Below, piece by piece: positions 44,805-52,251 of a stretch of 52,251 bases of DNA (within the stretch, counting starts at the first letter, position 1; every line of letters starts with the position of its first letter). A model generated the notes under the pieces. The model made no database searches. It was given only the letters and a program-made list of their open reading frames with translations, and was not told the origin of the DNA. A program made the translations under genes and the position numbers. This DNA is from Candidatus Delongbacteria bacterium. Its GTDB lineage: Bacteria; UBA4055. Location: assembly GCA_016937995.1 (NCBI GenBank), contig JAFGVM010000008.1, positions 1-52,251 on the forward strand. The letters are read 5' to 3'.

Positions 44805-47800
44805 ATGAAAAAATTCCTTGTTGCAGTTTTAGTTATTTCAGCCATGCTGTCTGCCGCTTTTGTAGATCAGACCAGAGCTAAAAAAGTAGCTGAAAATTAT
44901 TACAAGAACTACGCACCGGCTTCCGCTAAAGGTAACACAGTGCAAAAAGTAGCTGAAAAGTTATATAATGGTCAGGTAACATGGTATGCAGTATCGTTCG
45001 ATCAGGGATTTGTTATCGTTTCAGCTGATGATGCAGTGAGATCGATACTGGGATATTCGTATGATGGTGAGATCACAGAAGATCTTTACAACATGCAAAA
45101 TCCATTCATTAACAGATTTGACGCATATGACAAGCAGATCGTAGAGGTTAGAGAAACAGGTTATGTGGACAATGATGCACAAACTGAGTGGAAAAATATC
45201 GAAAATAATATTTTTCCAAAAGCATCAAAAGCAATTGTTGTTGATGCTTTGGTAGAATCAAGATGGGGTCAGGGATGGCCGATGAACACATTATGTCCTC
45301 TTGACGGTGGTGTTGAAACAGCTGTTGGTTGTGTTGCAACTGCTATGCATCAGATCATGAGATTCCACAGAGCTCCATTGAATGGTATTAGTTCACATTC
45401 ATATTTCTGGACAGGTTCATCAAGTTCAGGAACTTTGGCGGTAACATTCTCTGATTATAGCTATGATTATGATCTTATGCCATTAACAACTTCAAGTGTA
45501 ACACAGGCAGAGCTGGATGAACTTTCAAAATTATCTTATCACTGTGGTGTTTCTGTTGATATGGATTATGATATTTTTGCGAACGGTGGATCCGGTGCAT
45601 ATTCTACAGATGTTGTTTATGCTTTAGAAACTTATTTTGGTTTCTCAACAGATGCGACATATATATCTGTAAATACGCCAACCGACCCTACAGTTCAGGC
45701 AACAAACATACAGACTGATCTTGACAACAGTCGACCAATATATTGGTCAGGCTCAGGTGTCGATGGTGGTCATGCTTTTATTCTTGACGGCTATACAAAT
45801 GACTACTGGTATCATTTTAACTGGGGTTGGAATGGTTCTTCAGATGGTTGGTTCCAGCTTACTTCATTAAATCCAAATAGTGACTTCACATCAAGTCAGG
45901 CAGCAGTATTCCACATATGGAGTAATGAATCCGAATATGCAGAATGGCCGGCACCTTCAAATTTGGGTGGTTCTATTGCCAACGGAGAAGATGTAACATT
46001 AACATGGACAGCTCCAGCTGGTACAAAGTTAGCTACATTGACAGGTTATAAGATATTTAGAGGTGGTGTTCAAATAGCTACTACTAATGCCTCAACAACT
46101 ACTTATCTTGATGCTGACCTTTCAGCCGGATACTATAATTATTTAGTCAAGGCAACTTATTCAGGTCCGGATGGAGAATCCCATATTTCAAATAACTACT
46201 ATGCAGCAATCGTACCTGATGAAAATTACCCAATTCCTTTGTACGTTGAAGCTACAGTAGCACCTTTTACAAGACAGGATGTAGATCTTGTTTGGACAAA
46301 GCCGTTTACACTTCCAGTATATTTCACAGAAGATTGGGAAACAACATCTTTCGAAACAGACTGGCTGACCAGAAGAACAACCAGTGTTTATGGCGGGAAT
46401 AATGATAATTTCCAAGATGGCACTCCAGCTGATCCAAACTGGTTCCATGAAGATGGCTCAGGTTTAGGTGTAGAGTATATTCATTCAGGATCATGGTCTG
46501 CGGCAATTGGTTATACAGCCCCGGATTTTACATGGTTGTTTTCACCGTTTATTGATATAGGTGCAAACTCAGAATTAAGATATTGGGTATGGTGTACAGG
46601 TAATGCTGGAAGTGGTTGGTTGACCAACTACTACATTAACCTTTATAACGGAGATATGACAGAAAGAAACCCTTCAGGTAACGTATACAATGTTGCTCAA
46701 TACATAGGTATAGATGAAGTTTCCGGACAGCAGTATGAAACTGAAGTTGTAGTTGATCTTTCAGCTTACACAGGTAGTTATCGAATTGCCTTTGTTTATG
46801 ATTACACTGACGGATTTCAAATGGCTATAGATGACATTATGGTTGCTGCTGCTTCAAAGCGTGCTCCTGCTGTAAATCCGAATGCGTCACACGAAGTACC
46901 GGAAAGAATTGCAGTTTCTTCGATTTCACCGGATACTTCAGATTTACCGGCAATGAAAGTAACAAAAGCTGCAAAAGGTGACGAACCTACTTCTTATGAC
47001 ATTTATAGGAATGGTTCGTTCGTAGAGAATGTTGCTGTTACCGGTGCTTCGGAAGTTTATTCTGATATTGGTTTCGTTGACGGTAATAACGAATATTTCG
47101 TTAAAGCTCTATATCCTACCGGAACATCTATTGCTTCCGCAAGATCTACAGCTTTCATGGATGCAAATCCAAAACCAGATTATCTTACCGGAATTTTGAA
47201 TGGTTCCAACGATGTGGATCTAAGCTGGTACAAACCTTATTCAAATCCACCGATGTGGTACACATATGCACCAGAATTTGACAGTGCATGGGATTTTATT
47301 GATGGATATGAGACACGTTTGAACAGAACAAGATTCCTAAGTGACCTTGGTTATTTCTATCCTTGTACTGTAGACTCTATAGCAGCAGCATTCTATGAAT
47401 ATACAGATGATCCTTGGCTAAGTGACCAATTCACATTCAAAGTTTACACAACTGATGGTGCCGGAGCGGATTCACTTATCTGGGGTCCAAGTCCTGCTCA
47501 AACAGCTACAAGTGGTTTTTTTAACACATTGGTAGTACCTTCATTATATATGGTCAAAGGATGGTGGGTTGAAATCGATCCTGCTGATAATACAAAAGGA
47601 CATCCTGCTATCATGGTAGACATTCATGATGAAGCAGGTGCAAGTACCAGTTCTTCGACTTACTTAAATGACGGAGCAACAGTTGATGGTTGGTATTCGA
47701 TCAGCTTTGGTGATGAAGGGTATCCTGGAGACTGGATGATCATGAGTTACATTACTTCAGCAACAGCACCTGACGTAACTAAGAGTGGATGGGTCGGTAT

Positions 47801-48308
47801 CACTGAAAGCATGAAATCAACTTCATCTGAGATATTAAATGCGAAAGCGAAGGTTAAAGAAGTTTACGGAAGTGTTGAAAGTAAAATTGATACCAAAGGA
47901 ATGACAAACTATAACATCTACAGGAACGGATCATTACTGGGTACTTCAGCACTTACGACTTATACTGACCTTAATCCAGTTGCGGGTGACAACACTTACT
48001 ACGTAACAGCAGCTTACACTAACCCTGTTGGGGAATCAGCTGGAACTAACTCTGTTGTCATTAATGTAACCGGTGGACCTGTAATTCCGGAAGTTCCTGC
48101 AAATGTCGTTACAAGTATTGTAGGTTCTAACTTGGTAATAGATTGGGATGTATCCGCTGATGCAACAGGATATGATGTTTACTCATCAGATGATCCTTAC
48201 GGAACATTTACATTTACTGCTTCTGTAGGTACAAATCAGTATACCGTTGCAGCAAGCCAGGCGAAACTGTTCTATTACATTATTGCAACAAACACCACAA
48301 AGAAATAG
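44805..48308 (+). CDS. Giant secreted C10-family (streptopain-like) cysteine peptidase
   Basis: 1167 residues. Signal peptide MKKFLVAVLVISAMLSAAF; C10 propeptide about 20-140; catalytic domain about 145-370 with C176 in AVGCVATAMHQIMRFH and H323 in GGHAFILDGY, plus NWGWNGSSDGWF. Then FN3 (383-470), a jelly-roll/MAM-like domain (505-683), FN3 (725-783), a beta domain of unknown type (790-1010), FN3 (near 1045-1100) and a last FN3-like module with SSDDPYGTF and KLFYYIIATN. Streptopain is autocatalytic and cuts proteins; the C-terminal modules probably bind cell surface or substrate. Preceded by the leader at 44708 and followed by a 13-bp terminator. Confidence 0.9.
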   Translation: MKKFLVAVLVISAMLSAAFVDQTRAKKVAENYYKNYAPASAKGNTVQKVAEKLYNGQVTWYAVSFDQGFVIVSADDAVRSILGYSYDGEITEDLYNMQNPFINRFDAYDKQIVEVRETGYVDNDAQTEWKNIENNIFPKASKAIVVDALVESRWGQGWPMNTLCPLDGGVETAVGCVATAMHQIMRFHRAPLNGISSHSYFWTGSSSSGTLAVTFSDYSYDYDLMPLTTSSVTQAELDELSKLSYHCGVSVDMDYDIFANGGSGAYSTDVVYALETYFGFSTDATYISVNTPTDPTVQATNIQTDLDNSRPIYWSGSGVDGGHAFILDGYTNDYWYHFNWGWNGSSDGWFQLTSLNPNSDFTSSQAAVFHIWSNESEYAEWPAPSNLGGSIANGEDVTLTWTAPAGTKLATLTGYKIFRGGVQIATTNASTTTYLDADLSAGYYNYLVKATYSGPDGESHISNNYYAAIVPDENYPIPLYVEATVAPFTRQDVDLVWTKPFTLPVYFTEDWETTSFETDWLTRRTTSVYGGNNDNFQDGTPADPNWFHEDGSGLGVEYIHSGSWSAAIGYTAPDFTWLFSPFIDIGANSELRYWVWCTGNAGSGWLTNYYINLYNGDMTERNPSGNVYNVAQYIGIDEVSGQQYETEVVVDLSAYTGSYRIAFVYDYTDGFQMAIDDIMVAAASKRAPAVNPNASHEVPERIAVSSISPDTSDLPAMKVTKAAKGDEPTSYDIYRNGSFVENVAVTGASEVYSDIGFVDGNNEYFVKALYPTGTSIASARSTAFMDANPKPDYLTGILNGSNDVDLSWYKPYSNPPMWYTYAPEFDSAWDFIDGYETRLNRTRFLSDLGYFYPCTVDSIAAAFYEYTDDPWLSDQFTFKVYTTDGAGADSLIWGPSPAQTATSGFFNTLVVPSLYMVKGWWVEIDPADNTKGHPAIMVDIHDEAGASTSSSTYLNDGATVDGWYSISFGDEGYPGDWMIMSYITSATAPDVTKSGWVGITESMKSTSSEILNAKAKVKEVYGSVESKIDTKGMTNYNIYRNGSLLGTSALTTYTDLNPVAGDNTYYVTAAYTNPVGESAGTNSVVINVTGGPVIPEVPANVVTSIVGSNLVIDWDVSADATGYDVYSSDDPYGTFTFTASVGTNQYTVAASQAKLFYYIIATNTTKK

Positions 48309-48379
48309 CTAAGACCTAACATGATTGTGATGCAATTATGAAGACGATAACTTTATCTTGGTAGTGCAATCATATCTCA

Positions 48380-48416
48380 CATGCAAGAACCCTGTTCTGG
48401 GGTTCTTGCATGATTT
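48380..48416 (+). terminator. Intrinsic terminator after first C10 peptidase
   Basis: CATGCAAGAACCC and GGGTTCTTGCATG 13-bp arms around a 7-base loop, then ATTTTATTTT. Confidence 0.9.
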
Positions 48417-48452
48417 TATTTTGAAAAAATCACCTTCAATTAAATTTAAAAC

Positions 48453-48482
48453 TTGACAACACCTCATTTTATTTTGTATTTT
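48453..48482 (+). promoter_or_regulatory. Promoter of the second C10 peptidase
   Basis: TTGACA, 18 bases, TATTTT, right before the conserved leader block, so transcription should start close to its first bases. Confidence 0.55.
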
Positions 48483-48487
48483 TACTT

Positions 48488-48585
48488 CGCCTATTAAACC
48501 AAGAACATGGTAGATCTGCAAGGAATTATCATGGCGTATCGCATACTGGAAGTAAAAAAACTTAAACTAATCATGAGGAGGATTC
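48488..48585 (+). promoter_or_regulatory. Structured 5' leader RNA of the second C10 peptidase
   Basis: Homologue of 44708-44804. CATGGTAG (48506-48513) pairs with TTATCATG (48526-48533), the GCG/CGC mini-hairpin is at 48534-48542, and the same flanking conserved blocks occur. Arm sequences differ from the first copy at four positions yet stay paired: two full compensations and two changes to G-U. Confidence 0.6.
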
Positions 48586-51500
48586 ATGAAAAGATTCCTT
48601 ATTGTAGTGCTAGTAATTTCTGCAATGTTGTCAGCTGCATTCGTTGATCAAGACGGTGCAAAACAAGTGGCAGAGAATTACTATAAAAATTATGCACCGG
48701 TTTCTGCTAAAGGAAACGAGGTGAAAGATATATTTGCTCATAAGTACGAAGGGCAAATAACATGGTACGGTGTTTCATTTGATCAGGGATTCGTTATTGT
48801 AACTGCTGATGATGCATTAAAGCCGATCTTAGGTTATTCATTCGACGGTAAACTTGTAGATCCTGAAGTAAGGGACGGCGGATTTGCTTTCAAAGAGTGG
48901 TTTGGCTATATGGACAAACAAGTTTTAGTAGCAAGAAAATATAACTATGTTGATGCTAAGGCTCAAACTGACTGGAAAGACATTAGAAATAACATCTTCC
49001 CAAGCTCATCAAAACTTACTTATGTTGATGCATTGGTAAAATCACACTGGGATCAGGTCTATCCTTGGAACGACTTATGTCCTGAAAAATCTATCGGTAC
49101 ATGGACTTATGTTGGTTGTGTTGCTACAGCAGCTTCAATGATCATGAGATATCATGAGTGGCCTCCTACAGGAGATGGATCAAATTCTTACTCTTGGGAT
49201 GGTCGTACTCTTTCTGAAACATTCTCAAATTATACATTCGATTACACAGTGATGAACCACGATGTAAACATAGAGTGGGGACTTTATCCTGAGTACTGGG
49301 AAACTATTGATATGGATGCGGCAGCTATTCAAAACCTGGCAGAATTGAACTATCTTGTAGGTCAGTCTTTTGACATGAACTATGGTGATACTGCTGATGG
49401 TGGATCCGGTGCTAATATGAGCACTGCTTCTACTGCGATGAACACTAACTGGAGATATGTATCTACATACAATACTGTTGGAACACCGACAGATCCATCT
49501 TACATTGCTTCAACTATCCAGGCAGAGCTTGATGCTAAGAGACCTTGGTGGTGGGCAGGTGGAGTTCACTCGTTCATCCTTGACGGATATGCAGATGATT
49601 ACTGGTATCACTTCAACTGGGGTTGGGGTGGTTATCAAGATGGTTGGTTCCAGATCACATTCCTAGTTCCTGACGGTGTTGGATCAGGTGGAGGTGACGG
49701 AGACTATACAGCAAGTCAGATAAGAATATCTTTAGTTCCTGATACAAATCCTTTCACTGCTTGGCCGGCACCAACCGGATTCAACGGAACTTTAGTTAAC
49801 GGTGAAGACGTTCAGTTATCATGGAACGCAGCATCAGGTGCTCAAAGCTATAATGTATGGAAAGCAACTGATATGGCCGGAGCAGTACTTCTTGCGAACA
49901 CTGCAAGTACTTCTTACAATGATAACGATCAAGTGACTGGAGAATACTCTTACTTTGTATCTGCAGTTTACAGCGATGGTGAATCTCACCACACAGACTC
50001 ATACTCAGTTCTTATTGAACCATCGGTTAATTTCCCAACAACAAGATCTTTTGCAGCGGTAGCAGATGGAAGAACAAGTGTTGATCTTACCTGGTTAGAA
50101 CCGTTTACTGGATTTACAAATTTCTTAAATGATTTTGAAGGCGGTGTTATACCTGCAGATTGGTTCCAAAAAACAACAACTGCGCTACCTCCTGATTATA
50201 AAGGCAGTTCAGACAATGTAAGTGATCCAAAACCTCCGGATCGTAGCTGGTTTAAAGACGATTTACTTGATGAGATCAGATTGTTAGATGCTACAACTGC
50301 ACCTCATATTGTATTCAGAGGTGAATATGCATGTATCTTTGCTACTTCAGCGACTACTCATCTATGGCTGATGTCTCCTAACTATACTTTCAATTCAGAG
50401 CATTTCTTCAAATTCTGGACAAGATTCAAGTATGGTGATGGTGCAAGTGGAACTCAGCACCAGATATTCAGTGTGGTTTCTTACGCCGGTGATTTTACTG
50501 ACCAGGCAACTCCAACTACTATCACTACGATAGGTACTTGGGACAGTGCAATTGACCCGACCAACGAATGGGAAAGTGAGTGGAATGTAAGTTTAGCTTC
50601 TCTTGCAGGCCAAACAAAGCACGTTGGTATCATGGTTGAGGCAAATGACAATGATTACTATACTTTCACAATTGACGATATTCTTATCGGTTCTAATTCC
50701 GGTGGAATTGCAGATGATCCAACAGGAATAGCGATCTACAGAAACGGTTCTTTAGTGACTACTGAAACCGGAACTGCTACAAGCTGGACCGATACTAACT
50801 TTGTTGATGGTGATAACACTTACTATCTAAGAGCACTTTACCCAACAGGTGAGTCTTTAGCTTCTAAGTGGATCACAGTGAATATGGATGCAAATCCAAA
50901 ACCTGATTATCTTACAGGCGTTCTTAATGGTTCTGATGATGTTGATCTTGCATGGTATATGCCATACGGAACTCCATCACACTGGGCAACATTGATCGCT
51001 CCTGAGAACTGTACAACTACAGTAGATTACCTTGAAGATACTGATTGTGCTAAAAGAAGAGCTGAAATGAAAGCTGAAAACCTAGGTCTTTATTACCCTG
51101 TAACAATTGATTCTATTGCCGGTGGATTCTTTGAGTGGGATGATGATCTATGGGGATCAAACACTACATTTGTTATCAGACTTTGGGATGGACATCCTCT
51201 TACTGGTTATACTACAACTGTAGGTGATAACTTATTGTATGAAAGTGGTGTATTAACCGCGACACCTGGTGAAGTATACGCAGTTGACTGTGGAACTCAT
51301 GTGTTAAATGGAACTTGGAACGTTGAAGTTGAAACATTTGATACAGCAACAGGTCACCCATCCACTTTAGCAGGTCCTTCAACAGGTGGAATTAACTGTT
51401 ACTTCTTCTACACATTAGAAGATTCATATAACTACTATATTTCTTCAGGTCCAGATCCGTTATCTTACTGTTTAATGGCTTACTGTACAGGTGCGGATCC

Positions 51501-52014
51501 AACAGATCCGTTCAAGTCAGCATGGTCATCATCAGATGCAACATATGAGAAGAAACCTGTTATTGACAATTCAGGAAGATTAGTTGGTGATGCAGTTACT
51601 AGCCCTAAAGCAATCGCTCAGTACAACATTTACAGAGAAGGTGTCCAGATTGGTACTTCTGCTACAACCAGTTATACTGATACAAACCCTGTTGCTAACG
51701 TTGACAATACTTACTACGTTAAAGCTGCTTACACTAACCCTGTTGGTGAATCTGCTGCTTCTAACTCTGTAGTAGTTGCCGGCCCTACAGGCGGTTCACC
51801 TGATCCAGATGTTCCTGCTAATGTAGTTACAAGTATAGCAGGTGCTAACTTGGTTATCGACTGGGATGTTTCAGCAAACGCTACAGGATATGATGTTTAT
51901 TCATCAGATGATCCTTATGGAACGTTCACACTAGCAGCTTCTGTTGGTACAAATCAGTATACTGTACCTGCAGCATCAGCTAAGTTATTCTACTACATTG
52001 TTGCAACTAACTAA
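48586..52014 (+). CDS. Giant secreted C10-family cysteine peptidase, paralogue
   Basis: 1142 residues, tandem paralogue of the preceding gene. Signal peptide MKRFLIVVLVISAMLSAAF, propeptide, catalytic C178 (TYVGCVATAASMIMRYH) and H328 (GVHSFILDGY), NWGWGGYQDGWF. Then FN3 (about 385-475), jelly-roll-type domain (about 495-690), FN3 and beta domains, and a terminal module with SSDDPYGTF and KLFYYIVATN. Catalytic residues are intact, so it is expected to be active. It diverges from the first copy mainly in the propeptide edge and the central beta domains. Confidence 0.9.
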   Translation: MKRFLIVVLVISAMLSAAFVDQDGAKQVAENYYKNYAPVSAKGNEVKDIFAHKYEGQITWYGVSFDQGFVIVTADDALKPILGYSFDGKLVDPEVRDGGFAFKEWFGYMDKQVLVARKYNYVDAKAQTDWKDIRNNIFPSSSKLTYVDALVKSHWDQVYPWNDLCPEKSIGTWTYVGCVATAASMIMRYHEWPPTGDGSNSYSWDGRTLSETFSNYTFDYTVMNHDVNIEWGLYPEYWETIDMDAAAIQNLAELNYLVGQSFDMNYGDTADGGSGANMSTASTAMNTNWRYVSTYNTVGTPTDPSYIASTIQAELDAKRPWWWAGGVHSFILDGYADDYWYHFNWGWGGYQDGWFQITFLVPDGVGSGGGDGDYTASQIRISLVPDTNPFTAWPAPTGFNGTLVNGEDVQLSWNAASGAQSYNVWKATDMAGAVLLANTASTSYNDNDQVTGEYSYFVSAVYSDGESHHTDSYSVLIEPSVNFPTTRSFAAVADGRTSVDLTWLEPFTGFTNFLNDFEGGVIPADWFQKTTTALPPDYKGSSDNVSDPKPPDRSWFKDDLLDEIRLLDATTAPHIVFRGEYACIFATSATTHLWLMSPNYTFNSEHFFKFWTRFKYGDGASGTQHQIFSVVSYAGDFTDQATPTTITTIGTWDSAIDPTNEWESEWNVSLASLAGQTKHVGIMVEANDNDYYTFTIDDILIGSNSGGIADDPTGIAIYRNGSLVTTETGTATSWTDTNFVDGDNTYYLRALYPTGESLASKWITVNMDANPKPDYLTGVLNGSDDVDLAWYMPYGTPSHWATLIAPENCTTTVDYLEDTDCAKRRAEMKAENLGLYYPVTIDSIAGGFFEWDDDLWGSNTTFVIRLWDGHPLTGYTTTVGDNLLYESGVLTATPGEVYAVDCGTHVLNGTWNVEVETFDTATGHPSTLAGPSTGGINCYFFYTLEDSYNYYISSGPDPLSYCLMAYCTGADPTDPFKSAWSSSDATYEKKPVIDNSGRLVGDAVTSPKAIAQYNIYREGVQIGTSATTSYTDTNPVANVDNTYYVKAAYTNPVGESAASNSVVVAGPTGGSPDPDVPANVVTSIAGANLVIDWDVSANATGYDVYSSDDPYGTFTLAASVGTNQYTVPAASAKLFYYIVATN

Positions 52015-52040
52015 TTTTCAGTGACAACGTAGAGTTATTA

Positions 52041-52067
52041 AAAGACCCCGATCCGGGGTCTTTTTTT
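52041..52067 (+). terminator. Intrinsic terminator after second C10 peptidase
   Basis: AAAGACCCCG and CGGGGTCTTT arms around ATC, then a T-run. Confidence 0.92.
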
Positions 52068-52100
52068 ATTCATATTTTACAGTTATTTTTTATTTTACAC

Positions 52101-52130
52101 TTGACAAATTTCAACAAAAAACACTTATTT
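52101..52130 (+). promoter_or_regulatory. Candidate promoter of the third secreted gene
   Basis: TTGACA, 18 bases, TTATTT. About 50 bases of leader follow and the peptidase leader block is absent. Confidence 0.45.
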
Positions 52131-52177
52131 TTCATAATCAAAAAATACTCATGTGTAAAAAATAATCAGGAGGAGAG

Positions 52178-52251
52178 ATGAAAAAAATTATCGTAACTCT
52201 TTTAGTACTCGTAACAATTCTTTCTGCTGCATTCGTTCCACAGGATGTTGC
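52178..52251 (+). CDS. Third secreted paralogue, 5' end only
   Basis: The window stops 24 codons in. MKKIIVTLLVLVTILSAAFV is a signal peptide with the same ILSAAFV-Q-x-x-A junction as the two C10 peptidases (MLSAAFVDQ), so it is probably another member of the tandem family. CAGGAGG is upstream of the ATG. Catalytic regions are outside the window. Confidence 0.6.
   Translation, partial: MKKIIVTLLVLVTILSAAFVPQDV

Overview
This 52 kb window is AT-rich bacterial chromosome. Signal peptides, outer-membrane beta-barrel proteins, an OmpA-type protein with calcium-binding thrombospondin type 3 repeats, Lgt and SecDF point to a diderm (Gram-negative) organism. Very large secreted cysteine peptidases with fibronectin-type modules and a short C-terminal 'DPYGTF' module suggest a poorly cultured lineage near the FCB group (Cloacimonadota or Delongbacteria-like). 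That placement is inference. I see no tRNA, rRNA, CRISPR array, transposase or prophage.

Layout. 1-2201 (-): amino-acid permease fused to universal-stress domains, cut by the window edge. 2421-5204 (+): membrane sensor with Cache, PAS, CBS and DUF294 nucleotidyltransferase domains. 5552-12864 (+): the most unusual locus, PqqD-like protein, ATP-grasp ligase, fold-III PLP decarboxylase, urea-channel/M23-peptidase fusion, TPR/beta-barrel protein and a TPR lipoprotein-like or periplasmic protein. 12870-18662 (-): small PH-like membrane protein, dUTPase, Fur-family regulator, PurA, SecF and SecD. 18981-23289 (+): L21, L27, TrmL, OmpA/TSP3 protein and dihydrolipoyl dehydrogenase. 23317-30116 (-): PTS enzyme I, HPr, mannose-type EIID and EIIC, a small membrane protein and GyrA. 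30333-36105 (+): CHASE2 cyclase, MnmG, RsmG, NusG-II protein and Gx-type transporter. 36178-38106 (-): DnaK. 38371-41172 (+): Lgt and an arylsulfotransferase-like propeller. 41225-44533 (-): divergent glutamine synthetase, small outer-membrane protein and MTA/SAH deaminase-type amidohydrolase. 44805-52251 (+): two giant C10-family peptidases in tandem and the start of a third secreted paralogue.

Two things go beyond ordinary annotation. First, the 5552-12864 cluster combines a peptide-binding-type PqqD protein, a ligase, a decarboxylase and a channel fused to a peptidoglycan-peptidase domain, so it looks like a make-and-move pathway for an unknown small molecule. Second, the two C10 peptidase genes have matching 5' leaders whose sequence differs while an 8-bp RNA stem is preserved by paired substitutions, followed by an identical mini-hairpin position. 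This looks like an undescribed cis-regulatory RNA.

The intergenic gaps of the plus-strand operons are packed with short palindromes. Many begin GTAGGG or GTAGAGA, and four gaps end in a 35-37 nt element (GATTGCCACGG...CGCAATGACA) just before a start codon. Two genes end on a TAG that lies inside such an element. Several strong sigma70-like promoters (TTGACA/TATATT type) and good intrinsic terminators delimit the operons.
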